This document shows positions 28,601 through 37,797 of a stretch of 64,000 bases of DNA, in pieces. Positions within the stretch are counted from its first letter, which is position 1; each line of letters starts with the position of its first letter. Both the position numbers and the translations under genes were made by a program. The notes below the pieces were generated by a model. The model did no database searches, was not told the origin of the DNA, and saw only the letters and a list, made by a program, of their open reading frames with translations. Source of the stretch: Nocardia iowensis (GTDB lineage Bacteria; Actinomycetota; Actinomycetes; Mycobacteriales; Mycobacteriaceae); the NCBI RefSeq assembly GCF_019222765.1, contig NZ_CP078145.1:7006001-7070000 (forward strand). Direction: 5' to 3'.

Positions 28601-31600
28601 GGAAATGGCTGCGGGTGGTCGCCAGCGAACGAGCCACGTCGCCGAGGCGGTCCTGGATGTTCATGCCCAGGTGCCGGTGCAGGTTCTCGGCCTGCGCGCG
28701 CAGGGCCGCTTCGGTGTAGCCGGACACCAGGAACGGCACCTTGAACGGCAACGGAGCCGACGGCCGCTCTTCGACGACTCGCTTCGGCGGTTCCTCGACG
28801 ATCACGTGCGCATTGGTGCCGCCGATGCCGAAGGAACTGACACCGGCGCGGCGCGGCCGGTCCTTCGGCAACCACGGCTGTTCCTGTCGTACCAACGCCA
28901 TTTGGGCGTTCTCCCAGTCCACCGCCGGGGTGGGTTCGGTGACGTGCAGGGTGCGGGGCAGCATGTCGTGCTGCATGGCCAGTACGGCCTTCATCACCCC
29001 GGCCAGTCCGGCGGCCGCCTGGGTATGGCCGAGATTGGACTTGGCCGAACCGACCCACAGCGGCTCCTCCGCCGAGTGGCTGCCGCCGAAAACCTCCGCG
29101 AGCGCGGTGCCTTCGATGGGATCACCGAGCTTGGTGCCGGTGCCGTGCGCCTCCAAGTAGTCGATATCGCTGGGCTGCAATCCCGATGCGGCCAGGGCCG
29201 CGCGAATGACCCGCTTCTGCGCGGGCCCACTCGGGGTGGTCAGGCTGGCGCTGTGGCCGTCATGGTTGACGGCGGTACCGCGCAGCACGGCCAGGATCGG
29301 ATCGCCGTCGCGCTTGGCGTCCGACAACCGCTTGAGGACCACCCCCGCGGCGCCCTCGCTCCAGCCGGTGCCCTCGGTGTCGGCCGAGAAGGACCGGCAG
29401 CGCCCGTCCGGCGACATGCCGCGCAGCCGACTGAATTCGACGTGCAGCTCGGGCGAGAGCATCAGGCTGACCCCGATCGAGACCGCCAGGTCACACTCGC
29501 CCTGCCGCAACGCATTAGCCGCCAGGTGCGTGGTGACCAGCGACGAGGAGCAGGCCGTGTCCAGGGTCAGCGTCGGTCCCTCGAGGCCGAACACGTAGGA
29601 CACCCGGCCGGACATGGTGCCGCCCGCCGAGCCGGGACCCACGTACCCGTCCAGATCGGCCAGGCCACCGGCGAGGGTCAGACCGTATTCGTGATAGGCC
29701 GAGCTCTTGCCGACACCGACGAACGCACCGGTCTGGCTGCCGCGCAATCGCTCCATGGTGTAGCCCGCGCGTTCGAACGCTTCCCAGCAGGTTTCCAGCG
29801 CCATCCGCTGCATCGGATCGAGCGATCGGGCCTCGCGCGGCGAGATACCGAAGAACGGCGCGTCGAACAGGTCGATCGGCGTGACGAAACCGCCGCTGCG
29901 ACAGTACGACTTGCCACGTGCCTCCGGGTCCGCGTCGTACAGTGCGTCGGCGTCCCAGCGGTCCTTCGGTACGTCGATGATGCCGTCGCCACCGCGCTCG
30001 AGCAGTTCCCAATATTCTTCCGGCGTAGTCACCCCGCCGGGGAGCCTGCATGCCATGGAGATGATGGCGATGTCGTCGTCGTAGGCGGCGCGGCGGCTCG
30101 CGGGGATGATTTCCTGACCGGTCTTCTTGGTACCGGCCAGGTCCGCGGCCAGCGACTTGACGGTGAAGTGCTCGAACAGTTTGGCCGAGGACACCGGCCG
30201 CCCCAGCAGCTTCTCCAGTTCCGTCTGCACGCGGACGGCACGCAATGAGTCGCCGCCGATCTCGAAGAAGTTCTCGTTGATGCCGATGCGGTCGTGGCCG
30301 AGCACCGCCGACCAGACGGTCAGGATGTCGCGCTCCAGCTCGGTGGCGGGCTTGGCGGTGACTTCGATCCCCGCCACCGGGTCCGGCAGCGCCTTGCGGT
30401 CGATCTTGCCGTTGGGTGTCAGCGGGAGCTCGTCCAGTTCGACGAAGAACGCGGGCACCATGTAGGCCGGTAGGCGTTCCGCAAGCCACGGGCGCAGCAC
30501 GCGGGCGAGGGCGGGCTTGGCGGGTTCGCCGATTACCGGGACGTTCGCGTACCCGGCCAGCGCCGTGCGGTCCATGGGCGCGGCGGGCCGGAGGCTGAGG
30601 TCCGGGTTCGCACCGGGGCGCCAGAACAGCGCGTCCATGCGCCATTTGTCGCCAGAACGATTGGGCAGCAACGCCATTTCCAGGCCTGCGTCGGCGGCGA
30701 GACCCGCGAGATCCTGCGGATCGACCCAGGATGTCGGGGCCTCGGTCGCCGCATCGAGGGCCGCCGCCACCCGGCCGTGCACCTCGCGCAGCCTGCCGTT
30801 GGGAATATCGTTCAGGCGGAGCGCGGTGTCGTCGACGGCGTCCAGCTGGTCGCGCAACGCGGCCACCTCGAGCTTGTCTGCCAGCCAATTCCGCTCAGCC
30901 ACCGGGGTATCGGTGTTCGATTGGTCTCCGATGTGCAGGGTGACGTCGAAGCGGTAGCGGGTCATCTCGTTGACGTACCGGCCGTCGCGCAATGTGACAT
31001 CGACGCGGGTGATCCGCGGGAACAGGCTCGGCAGGTCGGCGAAGAACTCGGGCGAAATCACCAACTCGCGCTCCGACCGCATGGCGTGCGCCGCGCGCTC
31101 GGCCAGTTCCGCGGGCGAGATTCGGCCGTCGGTGCGGAAGTGGATCACGTCGGCGTGAAAGATTTCCAGCAGCGATAGGTCACGCAGGTCCCCGAGGAAT
31201 ACCCGCCCCTTGTCCACGGCTTTTGTCGCCCATTCGAGCACCGAGGTCAGGTAATCGATGCTGGGGAAGTATTGGGCCACCGAGTTGACGATGACGGTGT
31301 CGAAGGCTCCCTCGACCACCTCGGGCAGTGCGTGCGCCGGGCGATGCTCGCAGATGACATGCGGCAATGACGCGAGGTGCCCGCGGGTGATCTGCACGGC
31401 CCGCTTCGAGGCGTCCACCGCATGGTAGGCGCCGCAGTGCGGCGCGATGCCGAACAGCATCAGCCCACTGCCGGAACCGATTTCGAACACGCGCTCCGGC
31501 GAGTACGACAGGATCCGCCGGACCGAACTCATCTGCCAGTCGCGCATCTCGCTATTGGCGAACGGCAGGCCGTCGTAGCTGTTGTGCCAACCGGCCAGGT

Positions 31601-34600
31601 TGAAGGTGGCGTCGTCCGCCTCGGTCTCGTACGCGCGATCCCACGCGCCTGCCCACTCGGCGAGGGCGGCGCTGTCGAGCTTGTCGGCTGGCTCGGCCGA
31701 GTCCCGCATGCAGTAGGCGACCAGCTGCTCGTTACGGCCGACAACCACCGCACGGGAGACGTCCTGGTGGTCGGTGATGGCCGATTCGATATCGCCGAGC
31801 TCGATCCGATAGCCCCGCAGCTTGACCTGGCCATCGTCGCGCCCCAGCACGCTCAGCTGCCCCGGCGCGAGGAAACGCGCCAAATCGCCTGTGCGGTAGA
31901 GAGTTCCGGCTTGGAAGGGGTTGTCGAGGAAACGGGACCGCGTGTGCTCGGGGTCCTTGTGGTAACCGCGCGCTACTCCGGCGCCACCGATGTACAGCTC
32001 ACCGGGGAAGCCGAGCGGCACCGGCGACAGATCCGAACCGAGTACGTAGAGCTGGGTGTTGGCGATGGGGCTACCGATGACGACCTGGTCACCTTCGCGG
32101 ACCCGCCAGACGCTCGACCACACGGTGGTCTCGGTGGGGCCGTACATATTCCACACCGAGTCGCCGCAGGCGAGCAGGCGATCGGCCAGCCGACGCGGCA
32201 GCGCTTCACCGCCGCACAGGATCTTGGCCAGTCGCGGTTCGCCGCCCCACCCGGAATCCAACAGCAACTGCCAGGTGGCGGGCGTGCCCTGCATCATGGT
32301 GATCCGGTGGCGCTTCAGCAAACCGAGCAGTGCGCCCGCGTCGACGGTTTCGTGAGCCTGCGCGATGACTGTCGTCGCGCCACAGAGCAAGGGCAGGAAC
32401 AGCTCCAGTACCGCGATGTCGAAGGAAATGGTGGTGACCGCGAGCAGCCGGTCCGTCTCGTCGCAACCCGGTCGGTGCCGCATCGAGGACAGGAAATTGC
32501 CCAGTGCGCCGTGGCTGATTTCGACGCCCTTGGGGCTCCCGGTCGAACCGGAGGTGTAGATGACGTACGCGAGATCGTCAGCCGGGACGTCGATTTCGAG
32601 ATTGTCGGTGCTTGCGGCGGCACCGTCGCCGCGTGCTTCGTCGACGCTCAGGCAGCGGGATGCCCAGGCCGATAGATTTTCCGGCATGGTGGCCGGGGTG
32701 ATGATCAGCTTCGGATCGGCATCGGCGATCATCTGCCGGATCCGCCCCGCGGGAAAGTTCGGGTCGATCGGCACATAGGCGGCGCCCGTCTTGAGCACCG
32801 CCAACAGCACGACGACGAGGTCGATGGAGCGGTCGATGGCCACGCCGACCAGGTCGCCGCGGCCGACGCCGCGAGCCACCAGGACGTGGGCGAGACGGTT
32901 CGCGTCCGCGTTCAGGTCTCGGTAGGTCAGTTCGGTGTCGGCGCAGATCAGCGCCACATTGCCGGGGTGCAGGTCGGTGGCGCGTTCGTAGAGCTGATGC
33001 AGGCGATGACCCAGCGTGGTGTCGTCACCGGTGGCGTTGAATTCCTCGACCAGCGTGTGACGTTCGCGCGCCGAGACGACATCCACGGTCCCCAAGGTGT
33101 CACGTGCGATGGCAGGGAGTCGGTCGCACCAGTCGCTGAATTGCTCAGCCAGTCGCGCGACGTCGTGACGAGAGACGCGCTTGGCGTCGTAGCGAAACTC
33201 GACCGTTTCGCCGTCGTCTTGTACAGCCAGCTCCAAGACCGGCTGGTAACCGTCACCGGTGGACACCGCGCTGCCCAAGGAGATCGCCACGTCCGGCGCC
33301 AGTTCGCCACTGTGCCACAGCTTTCTGAGTACTTCATCGCGACCGAACCCATCGCGACGAAGCCATGCTCTTTCCTGGCCGATAGTGAACTCCCGCCCGA
33401 CTGCCCGCAGATTTTCCGCAGTCGACCTCGCCGCGTCGAGGTGCGCTCGTAGCGGAAGCCACGCGGCGAACAAGTCGCGATAGTCCGCCTCGACGCTGTC
33501 GCGCGGCGCCGCCACCGCGATATGGATATCCGGCTCGCCGGTGGCCCGGCCCAGGAATGTGCACAAGGCACCGGCGAGGTGGGACGCCGCGGCCACCCCC
33601 TCTTCCATCCGGCACCGCACGGTGACCGGACCGGCATCCTGTTCACCGGTTTCGGGCGCGGTGTAGTGGAGGCGGTATGGATGACCTCCCGTCAAATGCT
33701 CGCGCCAGTAGGCAGCGGCCTTCGACGCGGCAGTACCTGCCGTCGTGATCCGCGTCGCGACGCTGTCGTCGGGAGTGGTGAGAATGGTGCCGGGGCGAAC
33801 GCCGTAGTCCGTGGCAATGCTGCCGACGGTGAGCGCTTCGCCTTCCAAGGTGCTCACGCGGGTCAGCTGAACGGTGCCGGAGCCGGTGCCGACCCGCAAG
33901 CCCGAGACGTCATCGCAGGCGACGACCTCGCCGGGCGCAGCGTCGGTCGCGGCACCGGCGTGCGCTTCACGGACGGCGATGAAGTGACCGTCGACGTTTA
34001 TCTTTGGCCATACCAAGGGACTACCGAACGGGCCGTAATCCGCGGCGCGGACCATGGCGACGATATCGTCGGTGTCGCGCCGCAAGTCGATGAGGCCTTC
34101 GGCGGGAAATTGGGTGTGCCGGGAGAAGTACCGGCGCGCCGAAAGGTCCTGCGGGGTGGCGGTTTCGCGGCCCTCGGCGAGCTCGTCGATCAGCTCGGCC
34201 AAGCTGGCGACGGCCGCTTCGTCGCATTTCAAGCCAAGCGACAGCGCCGTCTCATCGGACGCCATCGGCACCGGCACGCGCCGGAGCACGTCGCCGCCGT
34301 CGACCATACCGCCGATCCGGTGCCAGGTGATGGCGTAGTCGCGCACGCGGTGGGCGATGGCCCAGGATGGCGCGTACAGGCCGGAGTACTCGGGCAGCGG
34401 GCCGTAATGGTAATTGATGCTCATGCGCTTCGCGCAGTTCAGCAACGCCTCCGGAACAATCGCGTAGTTCCCGATGCTGAAGAGCAGGTCGCACTGCCAT
34501 TGCCCGGCAATTTTCACTGCCTCATCGAGTGGGTGACTCGGAATTCCCGCTTTGATGGCCCAGGCTCGCGCGGTAGCATCACCGGTTACCACCGCCCTTA

Positions 34601-34685
34601 TTCGGTGTCCTTTCGCCAGGAGCACTTCGCCGCAACGAGCGAGCACATTACCGTCACCGATCAAAATAGAATCTGAAGCAGTCAT
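22665..34685 (-). CDS. hybrid NRPS-PKS megasynthase FT-C*-A(MT)-PCP-KS-AT-DH-ER-KR-ACP-R
   Basis: 4006 residues. Domains: formyltransferase about 1-300 with N91, H93 and D129 spaced as in Met-tRNA formyltransferase; C-terminal half of a condensation domain 325-575 with no HHxxxDG; adenylation from 590 (YTSGSTGSPKG near 713, YRTGDL near 930); methyltransferase 1010-1290 (EIGSGSGL) inserted between A8 and A9; A10 PNGKIDR near 1426; PCP (GGDSL) near 1479; KS 1538-1963 (DTACSSS, EAHGTGT, KSNLGH); AT 2075-2375 (GHSIGE, HAFH: malonyl type); DH 2440-2720 (HKVMGAVLMP, DSAMH); ER near 3064 (AAGGVGM); KR 3250-3425 (B-type LDD); ACP near 3559 (GIDSL); reductase 3650-4006 (VTGATGFVG, YxxxK). The adenylation code reads D-I-L-Q-L-G-M-V-W-K, close to the glycine code. 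All motifs look intact. The expected product is a formylated and/or methylated 4-aminobutanal or the alcohol; this is inference. Confidence 0.92.
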   Translation of the reverse strand: MTASDSILIGDGNVLARCGEVLLAKGHRIRAVVTGDATARAWAIKAGIPSHPLDEAVKIAGQWQCDLLFSIGNYAIVPEALLNCAKRMSINYHYGPLPEYSGLYAPSWAIAHRVRDYAITWHRIGGMVDGGDVLRRVPVPMASDETALSLGLKCDEAAVASLAELIDELAEGRETATPQDLSARRYFSRHTQFPAEGLIDLRRDTDDIVAMVRAADYGPFGSPLVWPKINVDGHFIAVREAHAGAATDAAPGEVVACDDVSGLRVGTGSGTVQLTRVSTLEGEALTVGSIATDYGVRPGTILTTPDDSVATRITTAGTAASKAAAYWREHLTGGHPYRLHYTAPETGEQDAGPVTVRCRMEEGVAAASHLAGALCTFLGRATGEPDIHIAVAAPRDSVEADYRDLFAAWLPLRAHLDAARSTAENLRAVGREFTIGQERAWLRRDGFGRDEVLRKLWHSGELAPDVAISLGSAVSTGDGYQPVLELAVQDDGETVEFRYDAKRVSRHDVARLAEQFSDWCDRLPAIARDTLGTVDVVSARERHTLVEEFNATGDDTTLGHRLHQLYERATDLHPGNVALICADTELTYRDLNADANRLAHVLVARGVGRGDLVGVAIDRSIDLVVVLLAVLKTGAAYVPIDPNFPAGRIRQMIADADPKLIITPATMPENLSAWASRCLSVDEARGDGAAASTDNLEIDVPADDLAYVIYTSGSTGSPKGVEISHGALGNFLSSMRHRPGCDETDRLLAVTTISFDIAVLELFLPLLCGATTVIAQAHETVDAGALLGLLKRHRITMMQGTPATWQLLLDSGWGGEPRLAKILCGGEALPRRLADRLLACGDSVWNMYGPTETTVWSSVWRVREGDQVVIGSPIANTQLYVLGSDLSPVPLGFPGELYIGGAGVARGYHKDPEHTRSRFLDNPFQAGTLYRTGDLARFLAPGQLSVLGRDDGQVKLRGYRIELGDIESAITDHQDVSRAVVVGRNEQLVAYCMRDSAEPADKLDSAALAEWAGAWDRAYETEADDATFNLAGWHNSYDGLPFANSEMRDWQMSSVRRILSYSPERVFEIGSGSGLMLFGIAPHCGAYHAVDASKRAVQITRGHLASLPHVICEHRPAHALPEVVEGAFDTVIVNSVAQYFPSIDYLTSVLEWATKAVDKGRVFLGDLRDLSLLEIFHADVIHFRTDGRISPAELAERAAHAMRSERELVISPEFFADLPSLFPRITRVDVTLRDGRYVNEMTRYRFDVTLHIGDQSNTDTPVAERNWLADKLEVAALRDQLDAVDDTALRLNDIPNGRLREVHGRVAAALDAATEAPTSWVDPQDLAGLAADAGLEMALLPNRSGDKWRMDALFWRPGANPDLSLRPAAPMDRTALAGYANVPVIGEPAKPALARVLRPWLAERLPAYMVPAFFVELDELPLTPNGKIDRKALPDPVAGIEVTAKPATELERDILTVWSAVLGHDRIGINENFFEIGGDSLRAVRVQTELEKLLGRPVSSAKLFEHFTVKSLAADLAGTKKTGQEIIPASRRAAYDDDIAIISMACRLPGGVTTPEEYWELLERGGDGIIDVPKDRWDADALYDADPEARGKSYCRSGGFVTPIDLFDAPFFGISPREARSLDPMQRMALETCWEAFERAGYTMERLRGSQTGAFVGVGKSSAYHEYGLTLAGGLADLDGYVGPGSAGGTMSGRVSYVFGLEGPTLTLDTACSSSLVTTHLAANALRQGECDLAVSIGVSLMLSPELHVEFSRLRGMSPDGRCRSFSADTEGTGWSEGAAGVVLKRLSDAKRDGDPILAVLRGTAVNHDGHSASLTTPSGPAQKRVIRAALAASGLQPSDIDYLEAHGTGTKLGDPIEGTALAEVFGGSHSAEEPLWVGSAKSNLGHTQAAAGLAGVMKAVLAMQHDMLPRTLHVTEPTPAVDWENAQMALVRQEQPWLPKDRPRRAGVSSFGIGGTNAHVIVEEPPKRVVEERPSAPLPFKVPFLVSGYTEAALRAQAENLHRHLGMNIQDRLGDVARSLATTRSHFRRRLVLMAKDKAELLDKLASFARTGESPVGAIRTGDHAEEPRVAMLFTGQGSQLPGMGKDVAEVYPVFREALREIAEQFTELERPLLDVMWADPDSDDAALLHRTDFTQPALFAVEVALWRLWQSWGVRPELVLGHSIGELAAAHVAGIFDLSDACRLVAARGRLMQAMPSGGAMASLEADGAEVATAIEELGLAGKLDIAGLNAPTQTVVSGDADAVERVTAHFVAQGRKAKELTVSHAFHSHHMDGMLAAFQAVAETVRFNPPQLTIVSSLTGELAEPGELERPDYWIRQARRAVRFADGIRTLHKNGVNTFLELGPQPVLSGMGAACLADEKSLAWVPSLVPGKDGAAVVQRSIAELHVLDVPIDWHGYFEPFGGERVALPTYAFQRERFWFEPPPVREIGAGLNDTGHPLLGGGVRIAGTEMFVYTTMVAADEPVWVQEHKVMGAVLMPGTAFFEAMRAAGDAAAAGEWDVADVVVFAPLVLNSGMPIRLQVTVGPAAGGARQVQVYSSPEGEDGAWQLHAEGNLVPAQIDAGATVAVPPRGAERIDVSAVYSDLAALGYGYGPTFQCIEQAWHVGEEVWARAALPDSAEPSAGSYGLHPALLDSAMHSLLLTQRLKKKTGDDLFVPFEAERLSLREQGLSEIWVRVADFELGDGEFWASLDIYNAKGDNIGRLHRLHARRVDRAVLRRLAQAGVDRFQFDVDWRPVDTDNVELGGSWGLLSPAGDVAWAREVKTTLSRAGIQVIKVRELDDADELDGLLCLWDSGADVLSQAHDFAAKALAQLQAAAESGFAPPLVWVTRNAVGTSADDRVSGLGAGPLWGLMRTARNEHPELPLRLIDLGDEEADRKNLGPALMLAAEPECALRHGQVLVPQLQRVDAGRDLTIPTEGGWQLEIAAKGRLDEPLAVRARPVQALADSEIRAEVKAAGVNFLDVLNALGMVEIPAFGLEFAGVVTEVGAGVEDLKVGDPVLGLTRGSFASEVVSDARQVVRMPEHLTFEEAATIPMTFLTAWYGLHVLGGMRPGERVLIHSAAGGVGMAAVQLAQLHGAEVYGTASEPKWPALHEFGLADDHLASSRDLGFVEKFGAGGRDFDIVLNSLATEFIDASLGMLGSGGRFLEMGKIDLREQSWIDENHPGVTYTVYNLPEAGPDRIHEMLVAIADLFTAGKLKPLPLRTFPMTNTSDALRFMAQARHVGKVVLTRVEQRQFVRPDGAVLISGGLGDLGRRVATWLVSTHGVRDLVLTSRRGPDAPGADALVAELAELGAKATVVAGDSADLDSVKSVIAMFDEDRPLRGVVHAAGVLDDGALSALTPDRLDAVFLPKLDGAWHLHQLTQDMELDLFLMFSSIASVMGAPGQGNYAAANAFLDALAQLRRAKGLPATSVAWGPWEGEGMAAGLSETDRVRFAQLGLDRLAPEEGLELLELAVRGGRALTVSAAFDLNRLQHYFEERGGIPPLLRSLLTGSGGGRARGGGGADLRKLLSETASEEHAAVVLGVVREEIAKTLGFASPDDVDVDLPLQDIGIDSLTAVLMRNQLADLTGLALPAKIAFDHPNLKALAQFLLAKLLEAEVGGSTEPEVAAIDTAEISAAASGLDMATVRKGCLDPALRFDNAAEVAARPESVFVTGATGFVGAFLLHELLESEIVAYCLVRAEDAGEAMRRLVTTLDNYGLWKPDYAPLLNPVVGDLTQPLFGLGERIFDELADRVDAICHSGALVDWMRPLEDYIGPNVVGAHEVLRLASRGRGKAVHLISTFATLPKYLGYEVTEDDREYGYLTSKWMAERMVAAARWRGAKASVYRLPFVGASAGTGHFRLDRGDFLHNLIVGGIAMGSFPSLDADLSAVLPVDYLCQTIAEVVTNDPARTGHDYDFINSHAPSFDSFFELIGATVGGVEVVPFAEWQQRALAYATANPTSSLARIAAVLDGLTEASAAAMLEGLPVGEHVFGGDRYPSPPVDEQFVRKYVDRIDAV

Positions 34686-34730
34686 CGGATTTCTTCCGCG
34701 AGATTTACCTTGAGTTGTGTATCGGCACGT

Positions 34731-36167
34731 TTACGCGCCAGTGCCGGTTCGCGCGCCGGCCCGCAGGCCGAGTCGCTGTCCGAGCAATGCGCTCACCAGG
34801 AGCGCGCAGATGATATTGACCGCTATTGCGGCTACGAATACGTGATGGAAAGCGGAAAGGCTCCCCGGTTCCGCGCTCGACACCATGATCGCGGCGAACC
34901 CGGCGACTCCGACGGCGCCGCCCACCTGACGAAACGCCACCGTCATACCGAGCCCACCCGCGAATTTCAGCGGCGGAATGGACCCGGCGGCCAGCGTCGA
35001 CAGGCAAGCGAAGCCGAGGCCGAGTCCCGCGCCGCCGAGCAGCGCGGCGGGCAACCAACCACCCCAGAAATTCGATCTGGAGCCGAACAGATCGGATGCC
35101 CAGATCGCGTTGCTACCCGCGAAGAGCAGGCAGGCCAGTATCGCGACCTTCACCTGGGTGGCCGGGTTCGTGAGCCGTCCGGCGGACAGCGAGCCGACCA
35201 CGGAGGCGACCGCCCCGATACCCAGCGCCCCAGCGGTTTCCAGGATGGTCCAGTGCCAAATGGTCGTGGCGAACAATGGGGCAGCGAGGTTCCACGCGAA
35301 CATCATCGCGCTGAGCATGCCGAGACCCAGCGTGGCAATCGTGTAGGTCGGGTTACGCCAGACCGCCAGGTCGATTGCCGGAGCAGCGTGCGCACGCGAA
35401 CGCAGGAGGGCCGCGCCGATGAGCAGGAGTCCGATGACGCCGAGTCCGATCGTCCGCACGTCCCGCCAACCCCACTGATCCCCCTCGGTGAGCGCACTGA
35501 CGATGCAGGCGATACCCAAGCCGAGAGCGATGCTGCCGATGGCGTCCGGCAACCGGCTGCCTGCCGCTTTCACGTGGCCCGGCAGCACTACTAGGCCGCC
35601 CGCCAGCAGGGCGGCGCCGATCGGCAGGTTGATGAAGAACACCCACCGCCAGTCGAGCACGCGCAGCAGGACACCGCCTACCGCGGGCCCGACGACTGCC
35701 GAGAATCCCGCGGCAGCGCCCCAGGTGGCGACCGCGCGCGGGATGCGCTCGCGGGGTGTCGTCGAGAGGATCAGTCCCAGTGCGGCGGGGATCATTCCAC
35801 CGGCCGCCGCGCCTTGCAGGAACCGACCGGCGATGAGCCATCCGACGGACGGGGCCACGCCGCAGATGAGCGACGCGAGCGTGAACACCACGAGCGACCA
35901 GAGCAGCACGGCGCGCCGATCGATGCTGTCGGCGACCCGGCCCGCGGGCGCAAGCAGGGCGGCGAACATGACCGCGTAACCGCTCACGATCCAGGTCAGG
36001 GTGCTGAGCGAGGTGAGCTCGAAGTCCGCGAGAATATCCGGGAAAGCAATATTGACAACAGTGAAGTCGAGGAACGCCATGAAGGTGATGCCACTGCACA
36101 TCGCCAAGACACGAGCCGGGTCGACACCGCCGGCTGTGCGCGTCTGCTCTAGGCCGGCATCTGCCAT
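34731..36167 (-). CDS. DHA2-type MFS drug/metabolite exporter
   Basis: 478 residues with about 14 predicted membrane segments, the DHA2 layout of proton-coupled exporters. Typical motifs are LDFTVVNIAFPDI in segment 1, GRVADSIDRR in the first loop, and GPAVGGVLL in segment 5. GGAG lies eight bases before the ATG. It is the first gene of the megasynthase operon and ends 45 bases before the megasynthase start, so it probably exports that product. Confidence 0.9.
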   Translation of the reverse strand: MADAGLEQTRTAGGVDPARVLAMCSGITFMAFLDFTVVNIAFPDILADFELTSLSTLTWIVSGYAVMFAALLAPAGRVADSIDRRAVLLWSLVVFTLASLICGVAPSVGWLIAGRFLQGAAAGGMIPAALGLILSTTPRERIPRAVATWGAAAGFSAVVGPAVGGVLLRVLDWRWVFFINLPIGAALLAGGLVVLPGHVKAAGSRLPDAIGSIALGLGIACIVSALTEGDQWGWRDVRTIGLGVIGLLLIGAALLRSRAHAAPAIDLAVWRNPTYTIATLGLGMLSAMMFAWNLAAPLFATTIWHWTILETAGALGIGAVASVVGSLSAGRLTNPATQVKVAILACLLFAGSNAIWASDLFGSRSNFWGGWLPAALLGGAGLGLGFACLSTLAAGSIPPLKFAGGLGMTVAFRQVGGAVGVAGFAAIMVSSAEPGSLSAFHHVFVAAIAVNIICALLVSALLGQRLGLRAGARTGTGA

Positions 36168-36253
36168 CTGATCTTCTCCGGCACTGCTCGCGGTGCGCCG
36201 GTAGATGGCGCTGTGGAACGGGTGTTGAGGACAACGTGCGGCTGTCTGGCAGC

Positions 36254-36308
36254 GTCGGATATTACTATTTCGGATCCGGCATACTTTTCGGATCCAATAT
36301 TCGGAACC
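36254..36308. repeat. iterated CGGATCC repeats upstream of the megasynthase operon
   Basis: TTTCGGATCC occurs exactly at 36268-36277 and 36286-36295. A variant ATTCGGAACC is at 36299-36308, and a partial GTCGGAT starts near 36254. They lie about 90-140 bases before the exporter start. This looks like a multi-copy operator; the binding protein is unknown. Confidence 0.5.
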
Positions 36309-36476
36309 ATAGTGCCTCTTGCGCGGTTGGATAACGCCCGGTCCATTGTGCGGATAGGCGCTTCGTCACCATTGAGTTCGGGTGGTCTTGATCTTCCCCC
36401 AAGCCATCGTCAGCGTATGTGATCTGCCACTGTTCCCGCAAGGGCCGGTTAAATCCTGCGCGACCACCCAGAATGG

Positions 36477-36508
36477 CCGACCGGTCGGTTTAAAATAGTA
36501 CATGGTAC
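36477..36508. promoter_or_regulatory. CCGACCGGTCGG palindrome, TAAAAT box and GTAC-ATG-GTAC dyad
   Basis: A 12-base palindrome at 36477-36488 is followed by TAAAAT (36491-36496), which could be a -10 box for the thiolase gene, and by a GTAC-ATG-GTAC dyad at 36498-36508. No clear -35 box is seen. The dyads are placed as repressor sites would be. Confidence 0.35.
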
Positions 36509-36609
36509 AAATTCAGGAACTTTATGAAACTAAAGAACGGCCGGATTGTCGCCGTGGTAAGCGATAGGTAATCTTTCGCACGAGTTCGGCGTGGAGTAGG
36601 AGTCATCAA

Positions 36610-37788
<1,179 letters not shown>

Positions 37789-37797
37789 CCCGAATCG

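Larger units (their letters stand above)
36168..36609. promoter_or_regulatory. divergent promoter region, exporter/megasynthase operon and thiolase
   Basis: A 442-base gap with no supportable gene. It is more AT-rich than its surroundings in two patches. It contains the iterated CGGAT repeats (36254-36308) and two dyads near the thiolase side (36477-36508), listed separately. Confidence 0.6.

Noticed and set aside
24591..30248. 1885-codon open frame on the plus strand across the megasynthase gene
   Set aside because: It is antisense to conserved PKS domains; the composition (Gln, His, Arg, Gly rich) is a product of high-GC codon bias, with no recognisable domain.
22665..36167. Membership of the megasynthase in the same pathway as the meroterpenoid operon
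   Set aside because: About 6.6 kb of unrelated genes and separate promoters lie between them, and no enzyme links the two predicted products; kept as two systems.
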